Below, piece after piece: positions 13,888 to 23,800 of a stretch of 64,000 bases of DNA (its first letter is position 1; each line of letters begins with the position of its first letter). Below the pieces are notes generated by a model that saw only the letters and a list, made by a program, of their open reading frames with translations, was not told where the DNA came from and made no database searches. The stretch is from Streptomyces sp. B3I8 (GTDB taxonomy: Bacteria > Actinomycetota > Actinomycetes > Streptomycetales > Streptomycetaceae): positions 5,035,501 through 5,099,500 of the forward strand of contig NZ_JAUSYN010000002.1 in assembly GCF_030816915.1 (NCBI RefSeq). Direction: 5' to 3'. A program made the position numbers and the translations under genes.

Positions 13888-14931
13888 ATGTCTCGCAGCA
13901 TCAATCTCGCAGTCATCCCCGGCGACGGCATCGGCCAGGAGGTCGTCGCCGAAGGCCTGAAGGTGCTCTCCGCCGTCCTTCCGCAGGATGTGAAGCTGGA
14001 GACCAAGGAGTACGACTTCGGTGCCCGGCGCTACCACGCCACCGGTGAGACCCTCACCGACACCGACCTCGAACAGCTCCAGACCCACGACGCCATCCTG
14101 CTCGGCGCCATCGGCGACCCGTCGGTGCCGTCCGGCGTCCTGGAGCGCGGCTTCCTGCTCAAGCTCCGCTTCGCCTTCGACCACCACGTCAATCTGCGGC
14201 CCTCCAAGCTGCTCCCGGGCGTGCAGACCCCGCTCGCCGGTCAGCCGGAGATCGACTTCGTGGTAGTCCGCGAGGGCACCGAGGGCCCGTACACGGGCAA
14301 CGGCGGCACCATCCGCAAGGGCACCCCCCAGGAGGTCGCCACCGAGGTCTCCGTCAACACGGCCTTCGGTGTCGAGCGTGTGGTGCGTGACGCCTTCGCC
14401 CGGGCGCAGGCCCGCCCGCGCAAGAAGCTGGCCCTCGTCCACAAGAACAACGTGCTCGCCTTCGCGGGGCACCTGTGGACGAACGTCTTCAACAAGGTGG
14501 CCGAGGAGTTCCCCGACGTCACCACCGAGTACATGCACGTGGACGCGGCGACGATCTACCTCGTCACGCAGCCCGAGCGCTTCGACGTGATCGTCACCGA
14601 CAACCTCTTCGGGGACATCATCACCGACCTGGCCGCCGCCATCTCCGGCGGCATCGGGGTCGCCGCCTCCGGCAACATCAACCCGAGCGGCACCTACCCC
14701 TCCATGTTCGAGCCGGTGCACGGCTCGGCGCCCGACATCGCGGGCCAGGGCAAGGCCGACCCGTCGGCCACCGTCCTGTCCGTCGCCCTCCTGCTGCGCC
14801 ACCTCGGCCACGAGGCCGAGGCCGCGCGCATCGAGGAGGCCGTCTCCGCCGACCTCGCGGAGCGCGTGGGCGTGCCCGCCCGCTCCACGGCCGAGATCGG
14901 CGACGCCCTCGTCGCCCGAGTAGCCGGCTGA
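13888..14931 (+). CDS. leuB: 3-isopropylmalate dehydrogenase
   Basis: A 347-residue beta-decarboxylating dehydrogenase that oxidises 3-isopropylmalate to 2-oxoisocaproate in leucine synthesis, using NAD+. Motifs include [15 protein letters not shown] at the N-terminus, substrate-binding arginines in [25 protein letters not shown], the catalytic lysine in [10 protein letters not shown] and the metal site in [19 protein letters not shown]. Length matches the actinobacterial enzyme. ATG 13888 was preferred over the in-frame ATG 13870 because the conserved beta strand starts seven residues later; neither has a strong ribosome site. It is followed by a terminator and then ilvE on the same strand. 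Confidence 0.95.
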   Translation: MSRSINLAVIPGDGIGQEVVAEGLKVLSAVLPQDVKLETKEYDFGARRYHATGETLTDTDLEQLQTHDAILLGAIGDPSVPSGVLERGFLLKLRFAFDHHVNLRPSKLLPGVQTPLAGQPEIDFVVVREGTEGPYTGNGGTIRKGTPQEVATEVSVNTAFGVERVVRDAFARAQARPRKKLALVHKNNVLAFAGHLWTNVFNKVAEEFPDVTTEYMHVDAATIYLVTQPERFDVIVTDNLFGDIITDLAAAISGGIGVAASGNINPSGTYPSMFEPVHGSAPDIAGQGKADPSATVLSVALLLRHLGHEAEAARIEEAVSADLAERVGVPARSTAEIGDALVARVAG

Positions 14932-14973
14932 CCCGCAGCCCTGCTCAACCCCCCTGTACACAGGGACGAGAAG

Positions 14974-15006
14974 GCCGCCGGGTCGCATCCGCACCCGGCG
15001 GCTTTT
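14974..15006 (+). terminator. Rho-independent terminator after leuB
   Basis: A 10-bp stem GCCGCCGGGT / ACCCGGCGGC with a 9-base loop, directly followed by TTTT. It separates leuB from ilvE. Confidence 0.8.
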
Positions 15007-15118
15007 CCATGCCCTCGCCGGGTGCCACCATCTATCCACCTGGGCACGCCCAAGGGCCGCATTCACACCGTTTCGTCCACGGTTCCACGCTTGCGATAAT
15101 CGAACGCGGAGCCGCGGC

Positions 15119-15214
15119 ATGAGGGAATGCTCGGACGTCCTACCAACCGCCACGGGCGGTACGGACGTGAGCGCGGCCCGTCACACACGACCGGTGAAGG
15201 ACAACCACTCATGA
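15119..15214 (+). CDS. Possible upstream ORF overlapping the ilvE start
   Basis: A 31-codon frame ([14 protein letters not shown]...DNHS) ends with TGA at 15212-15214, overlapping the ilvE ATG in the arrangement ATGA. It lies just downstream of a GATAAT box (15095-15100). It contains the rare CTA leucine codon. This could be a leader that couples translation to ilvE, or chance. Confidence 0.25.
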   Translation: MRECSDVLPTATGGTDVSAARHTRPVKDNHS

Positions 15215-16299
15215 CGACGCCCACGATCGAGCTCAAGCCCTCCGCACACCCGCTGCCCGTCGCCGAACGGGAGGCGGCCATGGCCAACCCCGGGTTCGGC
15301 CGCCACTTCACCGACCACATGGTGACCATCCGGTGGACCGAGGGACGCGGCTGGCACGACGCACAGCTCGTTCCCTACGGGCCCATCTCCCTCGACCCCT
15401 CCAGCCACGTGCTCCACTACGGCCAGGAGATCTTCGAGGGGCTCAAGGCCTACCGGCAGCCCGACGGCTCCATCGCCCTCTTCCGCCCCGAGGCCAACGC
15501 CCGCCGCTTCCGCACCTCCGCCCGCCGCATGGCCATGGCCGAGCTGCCCGAGGAGCTGTTCCTCGCCGCCCTGGACGCCCTGCTCTCCCAGGACTCGGCT
15601 TGGGTCCCGCCGCACGGCGGGGAGGAGTCGCTCTACCTGCGGCCGTTCATGTTCGCCTCCGAGACCGGACTCGGCGTCCACCCGGCCAACGAGTACCTGT
15701 TCATGCTGATCGCCTCCCCGTCGGGCGCCTACTTCGCCGGCGGCGTCAAGCCGGTCACCATCTGGGTCTCCGAGGACCACGTGCGCGCCGTCCCCGGCGG
15801 CACCGGCGACGCCAAGACCGGCGGCAACTACGCCGCCTCCCTGCTGCCCCAGGCCGAGGCCGCCGCGCACGGCTGCGACCAGGTCGTCTACCTCGACGCG
15901 GTGACCCGCACCAAGGTCGAGGAGTCCGGCAGCATGAACATCGCCTTCGTCTACGGCGACCGCATCATCACCCCGGCGCTGACCGGCTCCATCCTGGAGG
16001 GCATCACCCGCGACTCCCTCCTCACCGTCGCCCGGGACCTCGGCTACACCGCCGAGGAGGGCGTCGTCACCCTGCAGCAGTGGCGCGAGGACGCCGCCTC
16101 CGGCGCCCTCACCGAGGTGTTCGCCTGCGGCACCGCCGCCGTCGTCACCCCGATCGGCACGGTCCGCACCAAGAGCGGCGAGTGGACCCACGGCGACGGC
16201 ACCCCCGGCACCGTGACCGCCCGGCTCCGCGAGGCCCTGCTCAGCCTGCAGCGCGGCGTCACCGAGGACACCCACGGGTGGATGCGCCGCATCGGCTGA
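15211..16299 (+). CDS. ilvE: Branched-chain amino acid aminotransferase
   Basis: A 362-residue fold-type IV PLP aminotransferase that interconverts Val, Leu, Ile and their 2-oxo acids. Visible landmarks are [14 protein letters not shown] near the N-terminus, [13 protein letters not shown], the PLP lysine within [19 protein letters not shown], the [13 protein letters not shown] strand, and the phosphate-binding C-terminal [13 protein letters not shown] 15211 has GAAGGA at 11-base spacing and gives the standard actinobacterial length; the in-frame extension to 15127 is not conserved-looking. It sits between leuB and cimA, completing a branched-chain block. A possible promoter with -10 GATAAT lies at 15095-15100. 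Confidence 0.95.
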   Translation: MTTPTIELKPSAHPLPVAEREAAMANPGFGRHFTDHMVTIRWTEGRGWHDAQLVPYGPISLDPSSHVLHYGQEIFEGLKAYRQPDGSIALFRPEANARRFRTSARRMAMAELPEELFLAALDALLSQDSAWVPPHGGEESLYLRPFMFASETGLGVHPANEYLFMLIASPSGAYFAGGVKPVTIWVSEDHVRAVPGGTGDAKTGGNYAASLLPQAEAAAHGCDQVVYLDAVTRTKVEESGSMNIAFVYGDRIITPALTGSILEGITRDSLLTVARDLGYTAEEGVVTLQQWREDAASGALTEVFACGTAAVVTPIGTVRTKSGEWTHGDGTPGTVTARLREALLSLQRGVTEDTHGWMRRIG

Positions 16300-16413
16300 A
16301 CCGGCCGACCCGCGACCGACCCGCAGCCGGCCCCGGCGGGTCCCGCCTCCCCACAGGCGGGACCCCCGCGCCCGCATCCTGAGACGGCCGTGGGGCCGAC
16401 GGCCGGACTGTGC

Positions 16414-16419
16414 CAAAAT
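16414..16419 (+). promoter_or_regulatory. Putative -10 box for the cimA leader transcript
   Basis: CAAAAT ends 6 bases before the GTG at 16426, so transcription would begin at or next to the leader-peptide start codon (leaderless). No good -35 was seen. Confidence 0.35.
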
Positions 16420-16425
16420 GCCCCC

Positions 16426-16476
16426 GTGCTCTCGTTCGCCATGATTATTGGCAGCAGGCGCGCCGGTCCGCAGTGA
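16426..16476 (+). CDS. Leader peptide of a cimA attenuator
   Basis: A 16-residue frame (MLSFAMIIGSRRAGPQ when GTG is read as Met) contains leucine and two consecutive isoleucines written with ATT, a codon rare in this genome. It is followed by a GC hairpin with T-runs and then cimA. Ribosome stalling at the Ile codons when isoleucine is scarce could prevent terminator formation. Predicted leader peptides of this type are described for branched-chain genes of Actinobacteria; this one is inferred from sequence only. Confidence 0.5.
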   Translation: MLSFAMIIGSRRAGPQ

Positions 16477-16531
16477 CCGTCTCGTACGACCAGGTACGGG
16501 CGGACACCGTCGTCCTCGACCCGCGCGCAGA

Positions 16532-16566
16532 CCTCTCGCACCCGCGAGGGGTTTTTCGTTTTTCCC
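16532..16566 (+). terminator. Attenuator-type terminator upstream of cimA
   Basis: An 8-bp stem CCTCTCGC / GCGAGGGG with loop ACCC is followed by TTTTTCGTTTTT. The T-run is exceptional for this GC-rich DNA. It lies 56 bases after the leader peptide stop and 100 bases before cimA, not after any gene. Confidence 0.7.
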
Positions 16567-16666
16567 GGCCCACCACCCACCGGGAAGAGAGCGCGAGGGA
16601 CCCTGGAGAGCGGCGGAACCGGTCAATCCGGAACAGACCGAGATCCCTTACAGGAGCCTTGACACC

Positions 16667-18274
16667 ATGACGACGGAACCCAGCGAGCTCGACGACTCCT
16701 TCCACGTCTTCGACACCACGCTGCGCGACGGCGCGCAGCGCGAGGGCATCAACCTCACCGTCGCGGACAAGCTGGCCATCGCACGGCACCTGGACGACTT
16801 CGGCGTGGGCTTCATCGAGGGCGGCTGGCCCGGCGCCAACCCCCGCGACACCGAGTTCTTCGCCCGCGCCCGGCAGGAGATCGACTTCCGGCACGCCCGG
16901 CTCGTCGCCTTCGGCGCCACCCGCCGCGCCGGCGCCAAAGCCTCCGAGGACCCCCAGGTCAAGGCGCTGCTGGACTCCGGCGCCGACGTCATCACCCTGG
17001 TCGCCAAGTCCCACGACCGGCACGTCGAACTCGCCCTGCGCACCACCCTGGACGAGAACCTCGCCATGGTGAGCGACACCGTCTCCTTCCTCCGCTCCGA
17101 GGGCCGGCGCGTCTTCGTCGACTGCGAGCACTTCTTCGACGGCTACCGCGCCGACCCCGAGTACGCCAAGGCCGTCGTACGGGCCGCCGCCGAGGCCGGT
17201 GCCGATGTCGTCGTCCTGTGCGACACCAACGGCGGCATGCTCCCGGCCCAGATCCAGGCCGTGGTCGCCACCGTCCTCGCCGACACCGGGGCCCGCCTCG
17301 GCATCCACGCCCAGGACGACACCGGGTGCGCGGTCGCCAACACCCTCGCCGCCGTCGACGCGGGCGCCACCCACGTCCAGTGCACGGCCAACGGCTACGG
17401 CGAGCGCGTCGGCAACGCCAACCTGTTCCCCGTCGTCGCCGCGCTGGAGCTGAAGTACGGCAAGAAGGTCCTGCCCGACGGCAAGCTCCGCGAGACCACC
17501 CGCATCTCCCACGCCATCGCCGAGGTCGTCAACCTCACGCCCTCCACCCACCAGCCCTACGTCGGTGTCTCCGCCTTCGCCCACAAGGCCGGACTGCACG
17601 CCTCCGCGATCAAGGTCGACCCCGACCTGTACCAGCACATCGACCCCGAACAGGTCGGCAACACCATGCGGATGCTGGTCTCCGACATGGCCGGCCGCGC
17701 CTCGATCGAGCTCAAGGGCAAGGAACTCGGCATCGACCTCGGCGGCGACCGCGCGCTCGTCGGCCGCGTCGTCGAGCGGGTCAAGGAGCGCGAGCTCAAG
17801 GGGTACACGTACGAGGCCGCCGACGCCTCCTTCGAACTGCTGCTGCGCGAGGAGGTGGCCGGCAAGCCGCTGCGGTACTTCCGCACGGAATCCTGGCGGG
17901 CCATCGTCGAGGACCGCCCCGACGGCACCCACGCCAACGAGGCCACGGTCAAGCTCTGGGCCAAGAGCGAGCGCATCGTCGCCACGGCGGAGGGCAACGG
18001 CCCGGTCAACGCGCTCGACCGGGCGCTGCGGGTGGCCCTGGAACGGTTCTACCCCCAGCTCGCCGCGCTGGAGCTGGTCGACTACAAGGTCCGCATCCTG
18101 GAAGGCAAGCACGGCACGAGCTCCACGACCCGCGTGCTGATCTCCACGTCGGACGGCGTGGGGGAGTGGTCCACGGTGGGCGTCGCGGAGAACGTCATCG
18201 CCGCGTCCTGGCAGGCCCTGGAGGACGCGTACACGTACGGCCTGCTGCGGGCGGGGGTCACCCCGGCGGAGTAG
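16667..18274 (+). CDS. cimA: Citramalate synthase (alpha-isopropylmalate synthase family)
   Basis: A 535-residue enzyme condensing pyruvate and acetyl-CoA to (R)-citramalate, a threonine-independent entry to isoleucine. The HMGL-like barrel shows FDTTLRDGAQREGINL, with the metal aspartate and substrate arginine, and HAQDDTGCAVANTLAAVDAGA plus VQCTANGYGERVGNAN. This HxQD form with a GYGER glycine loop is the citramalate rather than the isopropylmalate pattern. The C-terminal third (from about 420) is the LeuA dimer regulatory domain, the site of feedback inhibition. ATG 16667 has AGGAG 9 bases upstream. Control by the attenuator just upstream is likely. A weakly different function as a second isopropylmalate synthase cannot be excluded. 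Confidence 0.88.
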   Translation: MTTEPSELDDSFHVFDTTLRDGAQREGINLTVADKLAIARHLDDFGVGFIEGGWPGANPRDTEFFARARQEIDFRHARLVAFGATRRAGAKASEDPQVKALLDSGADVITLVAKSHDRHVELALRTTLDENLAMVSDTVSFLRSEGRRVFVDCEHFFDGYRADPEYAKAVVRAAAEAGADVVVLCDTNGGMLPAQIQAVVATVLADTGARLGIHAQDDTGCAVANTLAAVDAGATHVQCTANGYGERVGNANLFPVVAALELKYGKKVLPDGKLRETTRISHAIAEVVNLTPSTHQPYVGVSAFAHKAGLHASAIKVDPDLYQHIDPEQVGNTMRMLVSDMAGRASIELKGKELGIDLGGDRALVGRVVERVKERELKGYTYEAADASFELLLREEVAGKPLRYFRTESWRAIVEDRPDGTHANEATVKLWAKSERIVATAEGNGPVNALDRALRVALERFYPQLAALELVDYKVRILEGKHGTSSTTRVLISTSDGVGEWSTVGVAENVIAASWQALEDAYTYGLLRAGVTPAE

Positions 18275-18353
18275 GGGGTGCCCCCTTTGGGCAGGCGCGG
18301 AAGAGCCCGGGTGCCTGAGCTCGTACGGCGACTGCGGGTGAGTGGTGCCCGCT

Positions 18354-18419
18354 CGCGCAGTTCCCCGCGCCCCTGGACCGGGGCTGCGCCCGGTCCTCAG
18401 GGGCGCGGGGAACTGCGTG
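18354..18419. repeat. Streptomyces intergenic GC palindrome
   Basis: The 22-bp arms CGCGCAGTTCCCCGCGCCCC.. and ..GGGGCGCGGGGAACTGCGTG have one mismatch and enclose about 22 bases. Related single arms occur at 24019-24038, 25969-25985, 43032-43050 and 57030-57050, always between genes. Here it probably also terminates cimA. The rest of 18275-18672 holds no gene. Confidence 0.65.
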
Positions 18420-18591
18420 ACAAGCCACAACGCACCCCGCACCCCGCGCACACATCCCACCCCCGAGCTCCCGGGCGCCCCCACTCCCGTCCGCCCCGGG
18501 GTCCGAGGGGCGGAGCCCCTTGAAGGGACGGGAAGGGCAGGGGCGGCGGGGGCGGGAAAACAGCCCGGAGGAATCCCGGCCCCCGAGGGCC

Positions 18592-18676
18592 CTAGGGTCT
18601 TTCGTTCGGATCAGGCCGGCTGGGAGGCGCGTGCCGGACCCCGCGACGCCGGAATGATCCGAACGAGAGGCCCTAG
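18592..18676. mobile_element. MITE copy 3, internally deleted, inverted
   Basis: A 77-bp element between CTAG duplications (18592-18595 and 18673-18676) has the terminal repeats of copies 1 and 2 in reverse order (GGGTCTTTCGTTCGGATCA ... TGATCCGAACGAGAGGCC). It lacks about 105 internal bases. The right CTAG contains the stop codon of the GH30 gene. Confidence 0.75.
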
Positions 18677-20556
18677 CTCCGCAGCCCCCACTTCTGGTTG
18701 GCCGCCCCCGTGCAGGTCCAGATCTGCGCCCGCGCCCCGTTCGCCGACGAGTTGTCCGTCACGTCGAGACACTTGTCCGCCGCCACGTTCACCACATCAC
18801 CCGTCGCCGCGTTGTACGACCACACCTGCGCCCCCGTCCCGTTGCACCCGTACAACTGCGTCCTCGCCCCGTCCCCCGTACCGCCGGAGGCCACGTCCAG
18901 ACACTTCCCCAGCGCCCGCACGGTCCCGTCCGCCGCCACCGTCCACCGCTGCGCCGCCGACCCGTTGCAGTCGTAGAGCTGCACCGCCGTCCCGTCGGCG
19001 GACGAACCACCCGCCACGTCCAGGCACTTGCCCGCGAGCCCCACGAACGCCCCCGACAGATCCCCGCCGCCGGCCTGCGTCCCGGACCACGTGAACGTCG
19101 CCGACGTCCGCCCCGGCAGCGAGTAAGTGGCGTGCTGCGCACCCCAGTCGATTGTCACCGTCTTCGCGCCCGCGCCCTCGTTGTAGGCGATCAGTGCCTT
19201 CGACCCGTCCGGGTTGCGCCACGCCACGTTCGGCACGGCGGACGACGCCGTCGAGGCGATCCGCTGGGCGCCCGGACGCACGAACTTCGTCAGGTGCCCC
19301 ATGTCGTAGTACTCGACCGTGTAGTCGACCTGCCCCGAGCGGCCGTCGCCGTCGTGCACGGTGATCAGCCCCGTGCAGGTCCCGCACCCCCCGTTGTGCG
19401 GCCCCATGTTCTGATCGACCGCCAGCGACCACTTGGTCACCGACTTCGCCCAGTTCCGGGTGTAGTCCACGATGTTGTGCATGTCCTCGCGCTGCTGGTC
19501 GGCGATCCAGGTGCCGCCGGAGTGCTCGGTGCCGAAGGCGTCCAGAGCGGGGTACTGGTTGTGCACGGACGTCTGCTTGCCGACGTCCCCGCCGTACCCG
19601 TGCCAGGCGATCCCGCCGAAGTTGGGGTGGGAGCGGACCGCCGCGTCGTCCACCGTCCGGGCGGCGTACCCGTCGTACACGTCCCAGTTCCAGTCGTGCG
19701 CCAGCACCTTCGTCGACAGGTTCGCGGCCGCCAGCTTCGGCAGCAGTTCGTTCTTGGTGAAGTACGCGAGCCCGGAGGCGTTCCAGCTCATCGACGGGTA
19801 ACCGGAGCAGCACGTCGGCTCGTTCTGCGCCGTCACGTACTTCACCGGCACGCCCTGGCCCTGGTACGCCTGGAGGTACTTCACGAAGTACGAGGCATAG
19901 GCCCCGTAGTCCTCCGCCTTCAGCCAGCCCCCGTTGAGCTGACCGCTGTCCTTCATCCAGGCGGGCGCGGTCCACGGCGAGGCCATCACCGTGAGCGCGG
20001 GGTTGAGCTGCAGCGCCTGCCGGGTCAGCGGCACCACGTCGGCGAGGTCGTGCGCGAGCGAGAACTCGGACAGGTCCGGGTCGCTCTGCCCGGCCGGCAC
20101 GTCGTCGTACGTGTAACCGAACCGTGCCAGGTCCGAGGCGCCCATCGGATTGCGCAGGAACGACAGCCCGATGCCGTCCGTCGGCGAGAACAGCTTCCGC
20201 ATGGTCGCGTCCCGGGTGGACTGGCTCAGCGCCCCGGAGCTGTTCATCAGCCAGGCCGCGGTGTCCGTGAAGGAGGCGCCGCCGCCGGTGAAGGTCTGGT
20301 AGCGGGTGTTCTCGTCGACGGTGATGTTCTCCCCACCACCACCGGTCCCGGACTGGAAGGCGAACGGCGTCTGCGGTTCCAGGCCCCGTACGACATGCCG
20401 TCCGCCGGCGTCGTCCGTCGTGGTCAGCCAGGCCGTCACCGACTCGCCCGCCGCGTGCGCGGGCGGGGCCCCGGCGGTCAGCGAGGCGGTGGTCAGCCCG
20501 GCGGTGGTGAGCAGCCCGGCAAGGAGCAGCCGGACCGCGGGCAGGGGTCTCCTCAT
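18673..20556 (-). CDS. Secreted GH30 glycosidase with C-terminal ricin-type (CBM13) lectin domain
   Basis: A 627-residue extracellular hydrolase. The signal peptide (about 1-36) ends PPAHAAG. Residues about 40-500 are a GH30 barrel with side beta domain; the acid/base glutamate is E246 in VTAQNEPTCC and the nucleophile E344 in FGTEHSGGTW. The family includes glucosylceramidases, endo-beta-1,6-glucanases and xylanases; the specificity here is undetermined. Residues about 505-627 hold three QxW-type repeats (CNGSAAQRW, CNGTGAQVW, CTGAANQKW), a ricin B fold that binds polysaccharide. ATG 20556 was chosen at the start of the signal peptide. The stop codon TAG lies in the target duplication of a MITE. 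It diverges from a GH3 enzyme, suggesting joint glucan use. Confidence 0.9.
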   Translation of the reverse strand: MRRPLPAVRLLLAGLLTTAGLTTASLTAGAPPAHAAGESVTAWLTTTDDAGGRHVVRGLEPQTPFAFQSGTGGGGENITVDENTRYQTFTGGGASFTDTAAWLMNSSGALSQSTRDATMRKLFSPTDGIGLSFLRNPMGASDLARFGYTYDDVPAGQSDPDLSEFSLAHDLADVVPLTRQALQLNPALTVMASPWTAPAWMKDSGQLNGGWLKAEDYGAYASYFVKYLQAYQGQGVPVKYVTAQNEPTCCSGYPSMSWNASGLAYFTKNELLPKLAAANLSTKVLAHDWNWDVYDGYAARTVDDAAVRSHPNFGGIAWHGYGGDVGKQTSVHNQYPALDAFGTEHSGGTWIADQQREDMHNIVDYTRNWAKSVTKWSLAVDQNMGPHNGGCGTCTGLITVHDGDGRSGQVDYTVEYYDMGHLTKFVRPGAQRIASTASSAVPNVAWRNPDGSKALIAYNEGAGAKTVTIDWGAQHATYSLPGRTSATFTWSGTQAGGGDLSGAFVGLAGKCLDVAGGSSADGTAVQLYDCNGSAAQRWTVAADGTVRALGKCLDVASGGTGDGARTQLYGCNGTGAQVWSYNAATGDVVNVAADKCLDVTDNSSANGARAQIWTCTGAANQKWGLRS

Positions 20557-20602
20557 GGTGCGCCGCCCTTCTGGGGAGTGGGGGGAAGGCGTGCGAGCCG
20601 TG

Positions 20603-20631
20603 AGTAAATGACGGCGGGAGCCCCGCGTCAA
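20603..20631 (-). promoter_or_regulatory. Putative promoter of the GH30 gene
   Basis: The minus strand shows TTGACG (20626-20631), a 17-base spacer and TTTACT (20603-20608), 47 bases ahead of the start codon. On the other strand TTGACG at 20716-20721 precedes the GH3 gene, and a GACTTAAGTC palindrome lies at 20753-20762. Confidence 0.45.
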
Positions 20632-20841
20632 GGGGTCCCGCGTTCATCACCTGAAGCCGGAACACCTGTGTCGCGCCCATGCCCTGACTGTGCACCAGTT
20701 CCGACCGGCCGTCTTGACGCTCTCCCGGGACCCCAGTTGACTCACGCCCTGACTTAAGTCCTGAGAGCACACGAGGGGCCAGGGACTCAGGGGAGGACCC
20801 CGGAGCCGAAGGACCCTTACGAGAGCCAAGGGGAAGGTCCA

Positions 20842-23800
20842 TTGCGAAGAACCGCCCTGCTCGTCTCCGCGACCCTGCTCACCTCCCTCCTCCCGCTCGC
20901 CGCCGCCCACGCGGCCGCCGGCGCCGGTGATCCCGTCCCCGCTCCCGTCCCCGTCGACCGCTTCGAGGGCGAGGTCCCCTTCGCCGCCCAGCCGGCCGAG
21001 GGGATCTTCACCTGGGGCGGCGACAACGACGACCCGCCCACGCTGGCCCTGACCGCCCGCGCCGACGCCCCCGAGGGCGACAAGGTCCTCACCGGCAGCT
21101 ACGACATCTCCGGCTACGGCGGCTTCACCCACGACTTCGCCGCCGACCGCCCGGCCCACGACTGGTCCGCCCACCAGGGCGTCCGCCTGTGGTGGGACGG
21201 CCGGAACACCGGCAAGAAGATCCCTTTCGAGATCAAGGACGGCGGCGCGAACGGCGAGGCCTCCGAACTCTGGACGACCTCCTTCACCGACGACTTCACC
21301 GGCTGGAAACAGATCGAGCTGCCCTTCACCGGCTTCACCTATCGAACGGACTACCAGCCCGTCGGCGGCATCGACCAGGTCCTGGGCCTCACCCAGATGT
21401 GGGGCTACGCCCTCACCCTCCCCGTCGGGGTCACGGGCGACTTCGCCATGGACGACGTCGAGCTGTACGGGAAGGCCGACCAGTCGCGGCGCGCCTCCGT
21501 CACCACCGACGCCGCCGTGTACCCGGTGCGGGAGGGCCGCACGGCCGACGTCGAGGTCACTGTCGCCACCACCGGCGCCGCACCCCTCGACGAGCCCGTG
21601 ACCGTCACGTACACCACGGACCCGTCCGGCACCGCGACGGCCGGCAAGGACTACGCCCCTGCCACCGGAGAGCTCACCTTCCCGGCCGGCACCGCCTCCG
21701 GCACCACGCGCACCGTCCACGTCCGCACCCTGAAGGACCGCTCCGCCGAATCCGCGGAAACGATCCCGCTCAAGCTGACGGTGACCGGCGCCAGGGCTCC
21801 CGCGGAGGCCCCGCAGGTGGTGGTGGACGCTCACGGTCTCCCGTATCTCGACACCCACCTGCCGATCAGGAAGCGCGTGGCGGACCTCGTCTCCCGCATG
21901 TCCCCGGCGGAGAAGGCCGGCCAGATGACCCAGGCCGAGCGCGGCGCGATGACCGCCCCCGGCGACATCGCCACCTACGCCCTCGGCTCCCTGCTCTCCG
22001 GCGGCGGCTCCACCCCCACGCCCAACACCCCCGGGGCGTGGGCGAGGATGATCGACGGCTTCCAACTCCGCGCGCAGGCCACCCGGTTCCAGATCCCGCT
22101 GATCTACGGCGTCGACGCGGTCCACGGCCACAACAACCTGGCCGGCGCGACGATCATGCCGCACAACATCGGCCTCGGCGCCACCCGCGACCCCGCCCTC
22201 GCGGGGCGGACCGGCGAGGTGACGGCCGCGGAGGTGCGCGCCACCGGTGTGCCGTGGGACTTCGCCCCCTGCCTCTGCGTCAGTCGTGACGAACGCTGGG
22301 GCCGCGCCTACGAGTCCTTCGGCGAGGACCCCGCCCTGGTGAAGTCCATGGAGACGGTGATCCAGGGCCTCCAGGGCCGCGCCGACGGCCGTGACCTCGA
22401 CCGCGACGACAAGGTGCTGGCCACCGCCAAGCACTTCGCCGCCGACGGCGGCACCGCCTACGGCTCCTCCACCACCGGCACGTACACCATCGACCAGGGC
22501 GTCACCACGGTCACCCGGTCCGAACTGGAGGCGGTCCACCTCTCCCCGTTCAAGACGGCCGTCGACCGCGGCATCGGCACGGTCATGCCGTCGTTCTCCT
22601 CGCTCGACATCGTCGGCGACGGCCGGGGTCCGGTGAAGATGCACGCCCGCGCCGACATGATCACCGGCGTACTCAAACACCGGATGGGCTTCGACGGCTT
22701 CGTCATCAGCGACTGGAACGGCATCGACCAGCTCCCCGGCGACAACGCGGCCCACGTCCGCACCTCCGTCAACGCGGGCCTGGACATGGCGATGGTCCCG
22801 TACACGTACAAGGAGTTCGCCGGCACGCTGACCGACGAGGTGAAGGCCGGTCGCGTCACCCAGGCCCGCATCGACGACGCCGTGTCCCGCATCCTCACCC
22901 AGAAGTTCAGACTGGGCCTCTTCGAACACCCCTACGCCGACACGAGCGGCGCCTCCCGCATCGGCTCCGCCGCGCACCGCGCGGTGGCCCGGCAGGCCGC
23001 GGCGGAGTCCCAGGTGCTGCTGAAGAACGCGCACGGCGTCCTGCCGCTCTCCCGCCACCAGAAGGTCTACGTGGCCGGCTCCAACGCCGACGACCTCGGC
23101 AACCAGACGGGAGGCTGGACCCTCACCTGGCAGGGCTCCTCCGGCGACATCACCCGGGGCACCACGATCCTCCAGGGCATGCGGAACGCCGGCGGGCACG
23201 TCACGTACTCCAAGGACGCGTCGGCGCCGACGTCCGGCTACGACGTCGGCGTGGTCGTCGTCGGCGAGACCCCGTACGCCGAGGGCGTGGGCGACGTCGG
23301 CAACGGCAACGACCTGGAACTGACGGCGGCCGACAAGGCGGCGGTGCACACGGTCTGCGCGGCGATGAAGTGCGTCGTCCTGGTCGTCTCCGGACGCCCC
23401 CAGCTCGTCGGGGACCTCCTCGGCGAGACCGACGCGCTGGTCGCCTCCTGGCTGCCGGGAACCGAGGGCGACGGGGTTGCCGACGTCCTCTACGGACGCC
23501 GGCCGTTCACCGGGCAACTGCCCGTGACCTGGCCGAAGTCCGAGTCCCAGCTCCCGATCAACGTCGGCGACGCGTCGTACGCTCCGCAGTTCCCGTTCGG
23601 ATGGGGGCTGACCACGCGCACGCATGTGCCGAAGGGTGGCCTCGGCACGTTGCGGGCGCTGTCCGCCACTGCGAGGGCGGCCGACCGGTGGGGAGCCGAC
23701 CGGCAGGGCCGCGAGGCGGTCACCGAGGCCCGCCTCCTCGTGCAGCAGCGGATCGGATCCGCGCTGACCGAGGCGACGGCGAAGCCGTTCGCCGAGGCGG

